Notes: a model not told the origin generated them from the sequence alone. 64,000 nucleotides of DNA from Symbiodinium natans (GCA_905221605.1 CAJNDS010002635.1:880918-944917), one strand, 5' to 3'. Positions 49,867-60,257 are shown, counted from the stretch's first letter. Numbers and translations are program-made.

Positions 49867-50852
49867 GGTCTGTGTTGTCGCGCAAGAGTTCAAGTCCTCA
49901 GGACCTAAAGTCCGAAAACTGAAAGCCCTAAAGTCCGAAGCCGAAAAGACCGACCTTAAGGGTTTAGGGTTTAGGGTTTAGGGTTTAGGGCTTCCCAAAA
50001 CCTTCTTTTCTTTTGTAGGCTGCCTACTCGGAATCCTCTAAGGGGTTCTGTACTGAGAGCCCACTCAAGCCAAACCGTAAAGCCCCAAAACCCTAATCCT
50101 TATATTATGTACGAAGAGCCCTCTTTAAGGGAACCCTAATGAAACGCCCTAGAACCCGAAACCCTAAACCCCAAACCCCTAAAACCCCAAACCCCTAAAA
50201 GCTGGAGAAGAAGCCTCCCAGGCGTCGGGTTCGTTGCCGACACCGACCTTGCCGAGTTGCAAGCAACCTTGCCAACCCCCAACGCCCAACATTTCCCAAC
50301 TCCCCAAACCCTAAACCCCAAACCCTAAACCCCAAACCCTAAACCGCAAACCCCAAACCCAAAACTCAAAACCCTAAACCCTGAACCCTATAAACTCCAA
50401 ACCATGCAACTCTAGGGGCTTTGCCTTGAACCCTTAAGGTTGTACCCTCGGGTTCTGGGGAAAAGCCTAAACCCTAAACCCCAAACCCTGGACCTCAAAC
50501 CCGCCGAAACCCCCGCAGTAGATTTTTCAAAAGAGCCCTAAGCTTCCCCCCAAGACACTAAAGCCTTGCAGCACGAAGCTTCTTAAAACCCCAAACCCTA
50601 AACCCTGAACCCTAAACGCCCTACAACCCCAAACCCAACATATACACCCCAACCCCTGAACACCCGAACTCTAGCCCGGACCTCAAAAGCATGAAGCACA
50701 GGCCCCCTTGATGCGAAACACTGATAGAGTTTAGGGTTTAGGGTTAAGGGTTTAGGGCTTAGGGTTTAGGATTTCGGGTTTAGGATTTCGGGTTTAGGGT
50801 TTAGGGTTCTTGGGGCTGGGGGTTGATATGTGCCCGCGTTGCGCGTAATCGA

Positions 50853-50871
50853 CCCCCCCCCCCCCCCCCCC
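50853..50871. repeat. Poly-C tract with CCCCCCCCATGG block
   Basis: About 19 C, followed by ATGGTATCC C8 and ACGGCATCC C8; mirrored in G form at 51270-51355, where GGGGGGGGATACCATGG occurs. The two regions form a long inverted repeat with a loop of about 400 bp (about 50850-51355). Confidence 0.7.
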
Positions 50872-51392
50872 ATGGTATCCCCCCCCCCCACGGCATCCCC
50901 CCCCCAAACCCTGCCTGTTAACCCTAAAAACACCACGGACCACGGGGGAGGACAGAGAAACCTCAGCCAACACCCCACACCCTGAACCCTAAGCCCTAAA
51001 ACCTAAACCCACCAATGAACGACAGGAGGGAGAAGGGTAAACCCGAAACCTTAGCCGCTTTAACCCTGAACCCTGAAGCGTAAACTCAGCACGAACCACA
51101 GGGGGGAGAGGGGAAACCGTAAACCTACCATTACCCCAAACCTTGAACCCTGATTAAACTCTACACCCACAATGAACCAATGGACCAGAGTGAAAATCCT
51201 GAACTCTACAGCCTAACCCTAAACCCCTAAACCACAAACCCATGAACCACGGACCATGAACCACGGGGGGGGGGGGGGGAACCCAAACCCACGATGAACC
51301 CCGGGGGGGGGGATACCATGGGAGGGGGAGGGGGGGGGGAGGGGGGGGGGGGGGTGCGCCTATGCTGGCGCAGATAGGGTTGCTAGGGTGCA

Positions 51393-51540
51393 TACTCGGA
51401 GGTTCATGGTACTTACAAACCAATTCTAGCCGTACGTATGACCCTCTTATAGGCCCCTTAAGTGCCTTGATATGGTTATAAGTATAAGTTCAGTTTTAAG
51501 CTCAGTGATAATTGGTTAACAAGTACCATGAACCTCCAAG
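51393..51540. mobile_element. MITE family C copy, 148 bp
   Basis: Inverted ends TACTCGGAGGTTCATGGTAC and GTACCATGAACCTCCAAG. Confidence 0.83.
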
Positions 51541-51966
51541 CAGGGGGTTTATAGGGCTTATTGGGGTTTTGGGGGGGTTGATAGGTATCAGGGCCATAGC
51601 ACAACTTCAGCGCTGCGGCCGGAAATGCTGCGTTCAAGTGTTTTTGGATCTCCTTGTAAGCGTATATCTTCAGGGTCTCTACACATCAACTGAGAAACAA
51701 ACATCTGGACTCAGCCCCAAGCCCTAAACCCCAAACCCGAAACCCCAAAACCCCCGAAGCCCTAAACCCTAGGCCCCTTCTAAAACCAGCACAGCGTATC
51801 CAGTCCTAAACCCTAAACCATCAATCCAAAACCTCAGCCTGAACAAGCCCTAAACCCTAAACCCTAAACCCTAAACCCCCAAACCAAAGCCGAAGCCCCC
51901 AAACCTTAAATCCTAAAACCCTAAAACCCGAAAACCCTAAACCCTAAACCCTAAAGCCTCCCTAAC

Positions 51967-52048
51967 CCACAGCAAGAAAGGCTGTAGGTCCGGCCTGGGT
52001 CTGCCCATGGCCAGGGAGGTCCAGAGACAGCACGCTGAGCCGATGCTC
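51967..52048 (-). CDS. Alpha/beta-hydrolase exon (LSVLSLDLPGHGQT)
   Basis: Minus strand: acceptor CCTAG, then EHRLSVLSLDLPGHGQTQAG and PTAFLAV, then donor GTTAGGG. Hydrophobic strand followed by DLPGHGxT is the strand-4 / oxyanion-side motif (DxPGHGxS) of alpha/beta-hydrolase-fold enzymes. The nucleophile elbow GxSxG is not in this exon. The substrate cannot be inferred. CCCTAAA on the left, TTTAGGG on the right. Confidence 0.58.
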
Positions 52049-52559
52049 CTAGGGTTTAGGGTTTAGGGTTCAGGGTTTAGGGTTGAGGGTGTCGGCTTTT
52101 CGGGTTTAGGGTATGTAGGGTTTAGGGTGTGCAGGGTGGGGTTTCGGTTTATTGGGAGTGTGGGGCGAAAAGGGTTGCATAGGAATTGGGGTTTAGGCTT
52201 CATGTATCGTCCCAAAAGGGGGTATTTGGGATGACCCTTACGCAGGCACCCCGTAGGCTATCTGGGAGTTCTTTAGGATTTCAGAGTATGTTCTCCGAAG
52301 CGGTTTCATGACTTCGGGTTCTCGGGTTCAGGTTTAGGGCTCTGGGCAAACCCCAAACGCTAAAACCCTACACCCTAAACCCGAACCTCAGATCCGAGAC
52401 CCGGGTTTAGGGCTGCAGGCCCTTCAAGGGACCCCTCCAGCAGCACTAGACAGCCCAAAGTTCATTCCAACACTCTGGGCTTTCGGGTGAAGGGCTGAGG
52501 GCTTAGGGTTTAGTGCTCAGGGGTGTTTACGGTTTAGGGTAGTTTGGGATGGTTTAGGT

Positions 52560-52615
52560 TTAGGGTTTAGGGTTTAGGGTTTAGGGTTTACGGTTTAGGG
52601 CTAGGGTTTAGAGTC
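52560..52615. repeat. TTTAGGG array, about 8 units
   Basis: Heptamers with variants. Degenerate repeats also fill much of 52060-52560, where no exon is seen. Confidence 0.92.
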
Positions 52616-52698
52616 CTGAAGCCTTCAGCCACAGAAAGTCGTGCATCGCTTGCAGGCCCCTCCTCGACGAGTCTTCGGGACACCTCCATCCAATCGGC
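52616..52698 (-). CDS. Unassigned exon (ADWMEVSRRLVEEGP)
   Basis: Minus strand after GCCACCAG reads ADWMEVSRRLVEEGPASDAR then LSVAEGFRT. Stop-free and protein-like; possibly the exon preceding the hydrolase exon. The donor is not clear (CTTCAG|GACTC would be GA-type). Confidence 0.4.
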
Positions 52699-52895
52699 CT
52701 GGTGGCTCTTAGAATGGCTGGGTAGGGATTTAGGGTTTAGGGTTTAGGGTTTCGGGTTTAAGGTTTAGGGTTTAGGGTCTAGTGTTTAGGGCTAGTGGCT
52801 CTTTCGGGGAGCGAGAATGGCTGGGGAAGGGTTTTAGGGTTTTGGGGTGTTCCCCCCTACACGAAGAGTCCCCTTCTCGGGATTAGTAGGACAAG

Positions 52896-53035
52896 GGGGG
52901 GGAGGGGGAGGGAGGGTGGGGGAGGGGGGGGGGGGTGGGGGGGGAGGGGGGGAGGGGTGTGGGAGGGGGGGGGGGAGGGGGGGGGAGGGGGCGGGAGGGG
53001 GGAGAGGGCGGGGGGGGGGGGGGGGGGGGGGCGGG
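52896..53035. repeat. G-rich low-complexity tract, about 140 bp
   Basis: Almost pure GGGGGGA/GGGGTG on the plus strand, with potential for G-quadruplex or triplex formation. Open frames of poly-Gly or poly-Pro are artefacts. Confidence 0.95.
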
Positions 53036-53585
53036 TAACACACATTAGGCCGTTCAAATCACATCACCCCAATGAGGACGCTCACGCAGAGAATTACCCA
53101 TCACTTGAGAGAATACACATCACAAGATACGTGGACGCTGTTTTCGGCTGTCAGCCACGGAGACCTCAAAATCCACCAAACCTCGCGGACGCCCATGCTT
53201 CAGGCCATTTTTACATCAATCTGGCATACATTTCGGCAGCAAACCCCGAAGGAGTTTTCAAACGTTCCTTTACTGGCCTTAGACACCTGAGACCCGCAGC
53301 TGCTCGAGCGCACACTGCCTGCCTGCTTGCCTGCCTGCCTGCCTGCCTGCTGCATGTGTCTGGCGGACCAAACCCTGCGACGGAGACCGGTTTTGAGAAA
53401 GAAAAAGTGCATTCGACCAGCTAGCGCGGAAACGTCCTGCCAACTGCCTAAAACGAACTTGAAGCCGTGGTGGCAGCTTGGATCAATGCCAGGTCTTGTT
53501 CTAAAATGCAAAACCCCAATGTGGAGATTTGACGCAGGCGCTTCCCCCAACCATGGGCATGGGGCGCCTGCTCCAACCATGGGCA
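53036..53585. other. Unique stretch, 550 bp, no supported gene
   Basis: Free of telomere-like repeats. Contains a TGCC microsatellite at 53318-53350. Overlapping open frames on both strands; neither shows a domain. A short block (AAA.TGCAA.ACCCCA.TGTGGA) near 53507 recurs near 53755. Confidence 0.45.
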
Positions 53586-53586
53586 T

Positions 53587-53700
53587 GGTTTAGGGTTTAG
53601 AGTTTAGGGTTTAGGGTTTAGGGTTTAGGGTTTAGGGTTTAAGGTTTAGGGTTTAGGGTTTAGGGTTTAGGGTTTGGGGTTTAGGGGTTTAGGGTTTAGG
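53587..53700. repeat. TTTAGGG array, about 16 units
   Basis: Near-perfect heptamers. Confidence 0.96.
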
Positions 53701-53999
53701 ACGCTGCATAGGCTGAAAACTGGACAGCTAGGATCAGTGAAAAGTCCTGTGCGGAATTGCAAGACCCCAGTGTGGACCCCGACCGGTGTGTATTTACACT
53801 GAACGATGCGAGTAAACCCCCCCTCCCAAGTCTAGGGTTTTTGGGGGTTTTGCGTTTGGGGCGTTGGGGGTCTATAGGGTTTTGGGGTTTAGGGCCGGGA
53901 GTTTGGGTGGGTTTAGGTTTTAGGGTTTAGGGCTTAGGGTTTAGGGTTTAGGTTTTGGGTGTTGAGCGCTGGGCATTGGGATGATGTGGGGGGCTTCGG

Positions 54000-54560
54000 C
54001 ATCTGGATATTCAGGCGGCTTGGCAAACCCTAAACCCTAAACCCTAATAGCCTACTTCACTGAGTTGTGGTCCTTGCCAGATCCGCGGGTTTAGGGTGTA
54101 AAGGGCTTGGGGTTTAGGGTTTAGTGTTTAGGGGGGTTTCCCCCCTTCGCCCTCGATCTTCCAACAGACGATCTACCATGATAATATGCTTCTGCGGGGC
54201 TGGACTCCCCTGGTAGTTTGATAACGGTACCTTGAAGGCAGCCCCAAAGCCTAAACCCTGCTATAGAAAGGGCACAAGTGTGGAGCATTCCTGCCCATCC
54301 CCCCCCCCCCCCTGCTTTGCGATTGAGGTCATCTGCCTTCTCGCCGAGCCAGCCATGGAGAAGAACAAGCGTCGGGGATGACGCCTGCAGGGTGGGGGAT
54401 GAAAAGGGGACAGGGTTGAGGCGTTAAACCATTCAACCTTAAACCCCTAACCCGAAACCCCTAACCCTAAACACTAAACCCTAAACCCTGAACCCTGTAG
54501 GGTTCAGGGCTTCAAAGGGAAGATGTATGGTGTAGGGTCCCGAAGATCCCTTTAACCGAA
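54000..54560. other. Downstream flank of Ubl-LRR copy 2
   Basis: Degenerate repeats, a C run at 54300-54312 and unique sequence. No exon recognised. Confidence 0.45.
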
Positions 54561-54582
54561 GGCATTCGCATTGCTTTCGACT

Positions 54583-56828
54583 TCAGAGCTCGCAGTCCGT
54601 CTGTAGACCAACACGCAGAACTGCGCTTTCAAAGCACAGAAGTCCACTCGGCAAGACCGAAGATTGCAAACTCTGATTGAACGGACTTCCAACAGTCAAG
54701 GATTGCAAACTTCCAGGAAAGGCCACGTTCTCCAAGCTCTGGTTGAAATCGTATCCGAACCTCAAGGACTGCAAGCTGCCAGGCAAGGCCACATTCTCCA
54801 AGCTCTGGTTGAAAGAATCCCCGAAGCTCAAGGACTGCAAGCTGCCAGGCAAGGCCACGTTCTCCAAGCTCTGGTTGAAAGAACGTCCGAAGCTCAAGGA
54901 CTGCAAGCTGCCAGGCAAGGCCACATTCTCCAAGCTCTGGTTGAAAGAATCCCCGAAGCTCAAGGACTGCAAGCTGCCAGGCAAGGCCACGTTCTCCAAG
55001 CTCTGGTTGAAAGAACGCCCGAAGCTCAAGGACTGCAAGCTGCCAGGCAAGGCCACGTTCTCCAAACTCTGGTTGAAATCGTTTCCAAAGCTCAAGGACT
55101 GCAAGCTGGCAGGCAAGGCAACATTCTCCAAGCTCTGGTTGAAATCGCTTCCAAAGCTCAAGGACTGCAAGCTGGCAGGCAAGGCAACATTCTGCAAGCT
55201 CTGGTTGAACTCGAACCCGAAGCTCAAGGACTGCAAGCTGCCGGGCAAGGCAACATTCTCCAGACTCTGGTTGAAAGAAAATCCAAAGCTCAAGGACTGC
55301 AAGCTTCCAGGCAAGGCCAAATTCTCCAAACTCTGGTTGGAGAGGCCCTCGAAGCTCAAGGATTGCAAGTTGGCAGGCAAGGCCACATTCTCCAAGCTCT
55401 GGTCGGAATCGTCTCTAAAGCCCAAGGACTGCAAGCTGGCAGGCAAGGCAACATTCTCCAAGCTCTGCTTGAAATCGTATCCGAAGCTCAAGGACTGCAA
55501 GCTGCCAGGCAAGGCCACATTCTCCAAGCTCTGGTTGAAGTAATCCCCGAAGCTCAAGGACTGCAAGCCGCCAGGCAAGGCCACATTCTCCAAGCTCTGG
55601 TTGAAGTAATCCCCGAAGCTCAAGGACTGCAAGCCGCCAGGCAAGGCCACATTCTCCAAACTCTGGTTGAAGAGGCCCTCGAAGCTCAAGGATTGCAAGC
55701 TTGCAGGCAAGGCCACGTTCTCCAAACTCTGGTTGAAGTACTCTCCGAAGCTCAAGGACTGCAAGCTGGCAGGCAAGGCAACATTCTGCAAACTCTGGTT
55801 GAAAGAACATCCGAAGCTCAAGGACTGCAAGCCGCCAGGCAAGGCCACATTCTCCAAACTCTGGTTGAAGAGGCCCTCGAAGCTCAAGGATTGCAAGCTT
55901 GCAGGCAAGGCCACATTCTCCAAACTCTGGTTGAAAGAACTTCCGAAGCTCAAGGACTGCAAGCTGCCAGGCAAGCCCACATTCTCCAAACTCTGGTTGA
56001 AGGGGCCCTCGAAGCTCAAGGATTGCAAGCTGCCCGGCAAGGCCACGTTCTCCAAACTCTGGTTGAAGTACCCTCCGAAGCTCAAGGACTGCAAGCTCTT
56101 TGGCAGCTCAACAGTCTCGAGACTGCGCACACTGTAAACTTTCAACGAAGAGATTGCGTCCTTCGCCTGTACGTCCATCATGCTCAGGCGTTGGCCGGCA
56201 CAGGCTCGCAGAAACGCAGCTGCTGCGTGCCCTGCACCAACCTAGGTTGTCCCCTTAACCCAAAGGATCCATGTATCTATATAGTATATACTTGGGCCCT
56301 AAAGCTACTATATAGGAACCCCTTTAAGGCCCAAGTATATACTATATAGGTACATGGATCCTTTGGGTAAACCGACAAAAGTCCAAAAACAGGATGCTCT
56401 TGCACCCCCGCCATGAGGGAAAACACATAAGCTTAAACATGACAAGGGCAACCTAGGTTGGCCCTCTAAACTCCCTGAAAAAATAGGACCTTCTCGCACC
56501 CAAAAGTTAAAACAAGTATAAACATGGCAAGGGCGACCTGTTGAACCACATACGTGATGACATCGGTCTGAACTTGCTCCAACAGCGGCTTAGAATCGTC
56601 CAGGGTGTTGCCGCCAGCTGCTAGGACAAGCATGCCACCTAGCCGCAAGCCGATCCTTCCTGCGACACTCTTGCACAAGGCTTCCACGGTCATGTTGTCT
56701 TCAAGAGGAAGCTGCACTTCGGAACCAGCGACTCCACAGACCGTCAACTGTCGGCAGGCAGTAAGGCCGTCAAACTCATCAAGGCGCTGACGTTTGACCT
56801 TCCTTTCTTCTGGAGACCCACGACCCAT
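54583..56828 (-). CDS. Ubiquitin-like + 22 FNIP/leucine-rich-type repeat protein, copy 2, two exons
   Basis: Model: exon 1 56828-56538 (97 codons), intron 56537-56242 (296 bp), exon 2 56241-54583; total 649 residues. Exon 1 is the Ubl domain (LTVCGVAGSEVQLPLEDN, TVEALCKS, LVLAAGG, LDDSKPL, ending DVITYVVQQ). Exon 2 starts VGAGHAAAAFLRACAGQ, then MMDVQAKDAISSL, then 22 repeats of exactly 22 residues and the tail LQTDCEL. The same splice positions, domain order and repeat number as copy 1 show a recent duplication on the same strand. The intron is longer because of an internal duplication and a MITE. Predicted role as copy 1: binding scaffold with a Ubl that could engage the ubiquitin system; unproven. 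Confidence 0.8.
54661..56112 (-). repeat. 66-bp coding tandem repeat, 22 units (copy 2)
   Basis: Strict 66-bp period with no indels. Some neighbouring units are near identical (e.g. those at 55529 and 55595), indicating ongoing unit duplication or gene conversion. A 561-codon antisense frame is open across it. Confidence 0.94.
56242..56537 (-). other. Intron of Ubl-LRR copy 2, tandemly duplicated and carrying a MITE
   Basis: Two related intron bodies lie head to tail, joined at CTAG|GTTGCC near 56451-56459, which reads as an acceptor immediately followed by a donor. Each half ends with a related CATGxCAAGGGC sequence. The left half also holds the family A element at 56259-56367. Confidence 0.65.
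56259..56367. mobile_element. Complete MITE family A copy inside an intron, 109 bp, TSD TAA
   Basis: TIRs CCCAAAGGATCCATGTATC / GGTACATGGATCCTTTGGG with direct TAA at 56256-56258 and 56368-56370. Absent from the intron of copy 1, so it inserted after the gene duplication. Confidence 0.9.
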
Positions 56829-56949
56829 GGCCCGAAATTCTGGTGCGAGATATGTTGGCCTTGCGCCTCGGCTTGGGTGACCTTTGTGGACAACATGATC
56901 CTCGCTAAGGGAGCTGATCTTCTGAACGTCCGATGGCCGAAGGTAATGC

Positions 56950-57840
56950 AAGCAGCCGGGCAGGCTTAATGTAGGGGCCTGAATGATTAGAATAGGGTTG
57001 TGGGCGGGGGGTGATTACATCACCCAAACTCGGGATGAAATCATGTGCCATCTTAAACCCTAGAAACCACCCAAACCCTCAGCCCCCTGTACCCTAGACC
57101 CTAGACCCTAAACCCGAAACCCAAACCCTAATCCCTACTCTGGTCTTCGAGTCTACGTACATGTCTAAATGAGGGTCCCTGTTTTAATGTTAACCCTAAA
57201 CCCACATATTGAATTCGACGAGCCACTGGCATATGATTCATAAGGGTGCTAGCTAGATCTTCTTTCAGGCCTCTGAGACAAGATTTCTACCCCTAAACTC
57301 TGAACTGCAGCTATAGGGCTACGGTACATCAAACCCTGGTTCAGGGTTTAGGGTTGGGTCGACACACTCTAGACTCGTGCTTGAAACCCTAGACACCCGA
57401 ACATTTAAGGGTTTAGGGTTTAGGGTTAGGGCTTGGGGGGCCCTAAGACTTGGGTCCCTTGTTCTACAACCCTTATATACACTACACAAGTGGGTTCAGG
57501 GCTTCGGGCTCGGGGCTCAAGGTTCAGGGCTCAAGACTTTAGAGATCAGGGCTCAGGCTTCAGGGCTTATACTATGAACCTTGTGAAGGACTGTTAGTAC
57601 AGGGGGAACATCCTCATCTATCAGTTGCAAGGCTCCTTTTTTTGAAAATGATTTCGGAGTTTCCCTGAACCAAGGTCGAAGGCTGCGATTTTGGGGGGTT
57701 CTTTAGGGTTCAGGGTTGAAGGGCTTCAGGGCATAAAGGTTCGCGGAACTTACTAACTTGGGCAAGCTGCTGTTCTTCGGCCCTGAACTGTAAAAGGGGA
57801 CCCCTTACTGTATGTAAGGCTTCAGGGCTCGGGGTTTAGG
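56950..57840. other. Upstream flank of Ubl-LRR copy 2, no further gene
   Basis: Unique and degenerate telomere-like sequence. 57583-57612 is a family B right arm (GGACTGTTAGTACAGGGGG). No exon recognised. Confidence 0.45.
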
Positions 57841-57847
57841 GTTTAGG

Positions 57848-57950
57848 GTCTAAACCCTAAACCCTAAACCCTAAGCCCTAAGCCCTAGGCCCTAAGCCCT
57901 AAACCCTAAACCCTAAACCCTAAACCCTAACCCTAAACCCTAAACCAGGA
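57848..57950. repeat. CCCTAAA/CCCTAAG array
   Basis: About 14 units, directly left of the exon at 57971. Confidence 0.94.
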
Positions 57951-57970
57951 GGCCCGAAGCCCTCACTGAC

Positions 57971-58055
57971 CCTTAGCCTCGGGATCTCCTTGGCTCAGTG
58001 ACCAGCAAAGCTTGACCTCCCAGGCATGGGCCGGCTTGGCGCGCTTGCGCAGATG
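57971..58055 (-). CDS. Unassigned 85-bp exon with good splice sites
   Basis: Minus strand: acceptor CCCTTCAG, then HLRKRAKPAHAWEVKLCWSL and SQGDPEAK plus one base, then donor GTCAGT. Phase 0 in, phase 1 out. Basic start and tryptophan-rich centre; no family recognised. Confidence 0.52.
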
Positions 58056-58212
58056 CTGAAGGGAGGGCTTAGGGTTTAGGTTTTAGGTTTTAGGGTTTAG
58101 GGTTGAGGATCTACGGTTTAGGGTTTTGGATTGAAGGTTTACGGTTGGTGTGCGGAACCTACCTCCTAAACAGCACTATACTTTAGGGTTCCTGAGAGAA
58201 AAGGGTTCAAGC

Positions 58213-58280
58213 GGGGTTTAGGGTTTAGGGTTTAGGGTTTAGGGTTTACGGTTTAGGGTTTAGGGTTTAGGGTTTAGGGG
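58213..58280. repeat. TTTAGGG array, about 9 units
   Basis: Perfect heptamers. Confidence 0.95.
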
Positions 58281-58699
58281 GGAACCTTAGGGAAGCTTGG
58301 GGAGCCTTAGGGAGTAGTAGGGCGCATTAGGGAAGCCATGGGTTACGTACCCCCCCTTGAACCCGCCTTTATTAAGAACCCTGCAACTATAGGTGGACCC
58401 TCTAGGTTGCGGAACCGTCAACCCTAAAGTCTAAACCTGGACCCTCTATGTTACAGTAGCCCTAAAATCCTGAACCCTGAGCCCTAAACCCGAAACCCGG
58501 AGGCCTAAACACTAAACCCTAAACCCTAAACTACTAAACCCTAATCCCTGAACCCAGAACCCAGAACCCAGAACCTACTATTTCGGGCTTTGGGCTCTAT
58601 AGGGTGCAATGCAGGCCAGCGGAACCCGCGACAGGAGCTCTTGCCGCACTGCTGCTGAGACGTCCTGATGCTGCCGAGCCTACTCCCGCCCCCGAAAAT

Positions 58700-58978
58700 T
58701 AAGGGGTAAACGGAGGGACCCCTAGAAGGGACCCTCAATCCCAAAGGATCCATGTACCTATATAGTATATACTTGGGCCCTAAAGCTACTATATAGGAAC
58801 CCCTTTAAGGCCCAAGTATATACTGTATAGGTACATGGATCCTTTGGGAATCTAATTCCTCTATATAACCCCCTATATATACCTTGTACATCTATGTACT
58901 GTACATAAGTAGCCCCCAAATAACCCCGAAATAACTTCTAAGGTCCCTAAAAAGGGTCCCTCTGTTAGTCCCTTGAGA
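58700..58978. mobile_element. MITE family E copy interrupted by a family A element
   Basis: AAGGGGTAAACGGAGGGACCC on the left and GGGTCCCTCTGTTAGTCCCTT on the right are the ends. Family A is inserted at 58740-58848. Removing it restores the usual family E spacing. Confidence 0.75.
58740..58848. mobile_element. Complete MITE family A copy, 109 bp, TSD AAT
   Basis: TIRs identical to the copies at 15658 and 56259; direct AAT at 58737-58739 and 58849-58851. Confidence 0.9.
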
Positions 58979-58992
58979 AAAGCACAAAATCC

Positions 58993-59095
58993 CTAAGGGT
59001 CCACGTAGCTGTATAGGATATACTTGGGCCTTACAGGGGTTCCCAAATAGTAGCGTTAGGGCCCAAGTATATGCTATATCGGTACATGGACTAGC
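58993..59095. mobile_element. MITE family A copy, diverged
   Basis: CCCTAAGGGTCCACGTAGC left, CGGTACATGGACTAG right, with the usual TACTTGGGCC and GGGCCCAAGTATATGC inside. Confidence 0.75.
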
Positions 59096-59149
59096 AAAAA
59101 AAATAAGTAAAGGTACAATTATTTTGTTTCGAACATCCCCACCCGCTCT

Positions 59150-59475
59150 TGGCAGAGATACTCTAGGGTTGGGGACTCCAGGGACACTCTGGGGCTGGGC
59201 ACTCCGGGGACACTCTGGATTTGACACGAGACTCTGGGGTTTAGGGTTTAGGGTTTAGGGTTTAGGGTTTAGGGTTTAGGGTTTAGGGTTTAGGGTTTAG
59301 GGAGACTCTGGGGCTGGGCACTTTGGGGACACTCTGGGGTTGGGCTGGGCACTCCGGGGTTGGGCACTCCAAGAAGACGCTGGGGTTAGGGCACTCCAGG
59401 GAGATTCTGGGGCTGGGCATTGCAGAAGCACTCTATAGGGTTGGGCACTCCAGGACCATTTAAGGTTGGGCACTC
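59150..59475. repeat. Minisatellite GGGCACTCCGGGGACACTCTGG with embedded TTTAGGG array
   Basis: About ten units of roughly 22-30 bp containing GGGGCTGGGCACTCC. Ten TTTAGGG heptamers (59239-59300) sit between two units. Confidence 0.88.
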
Positions 59476-59656
59476 CAGGGGTGAGCGAGGAGTAGACCGG
59501 GCGAGGAGAAGAGGCCCGGGCGAGGAGAGAGTTCCGGGCGAGGAGAAGAGTTGAGTCTAAAATCTAACAACCCCACACCGAGGGTGGGGAAATAATACAT
59601 CTCTTTTTTTGTACGTATAGTGAAAGGGACCTTCGCAGATGCCAGAAAACAGTCCT

Positions 59657-59840
59657 TACTTGGAGGTTCATGATACTCGTTAACCAATTATAACTGTCCC
59701 ATAAACCACTCATAAGCCCCCTGAAGTGCCCAATATGTTTTGTTAAGTACAGTTATCACTACAGTTTTCAACCCTTAACCCTAAACCCTAAACCCTAAAG
59801 CCTAAAACTTAAACCCTAAGTACCATGAATCTGCAAGTAC
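59657..59840. mobile_element. MITE family C copy with CCCTAAA units inserted in the right arm
   Basis: Left end TACTTGGAGGTTCATGATAC; right end AAGTACCATGAATCTGCAAGTAC. Between the inner arm (ACAGTTTTCAACC) and the right end lie about eight CCCTAAA-type units replacing the expected AATTGGTTAAC. Confidence 0.75.
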
Positions 59841-60257
59841 GAGTTCGATAACAGAAAACCAGCTCCCACGTGCCAATTCTCATGGCGACCTCAGGTGCAC
59901 CCTGGGCCCTAGGCAAAACCCTAAACCCTAAACCCTAAACCCTCGAGCACTCAGTCTTTGCTTCCCGGCTTCAATGCTTCCAAGCGCTCGGGGAAAGGAC
60001 AAGGTTAAGCGCGTCTCCAGTGAAGCCTCGAAGCCCTGAACTTAATTTAAGGGCTCAACAGATGCCTTTAAGCCGAGGCACGCGAAACCCTGATGGTTTG
60101 GGGTTTAGGGTTTAGGGTTTAGGGTATTAGGGAATTTGGGACCTTATATCCAAAATTGATGTTCACCGCATGAACTCCTTAACTTCGAACGAAGAACGAG
60201 GAAGCTGAACCCTAAACCCTGAGCCGGAAACCTTCAACCCCAGAGCCCAAAGCAAAG

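Noticed and set aside
52795-53424. 209-codon glycine/arginine-rich plus frame and proline-rich minus frames
   Set aside because: Mostly the G-rich tract; the remaining 130 codons show no domain.
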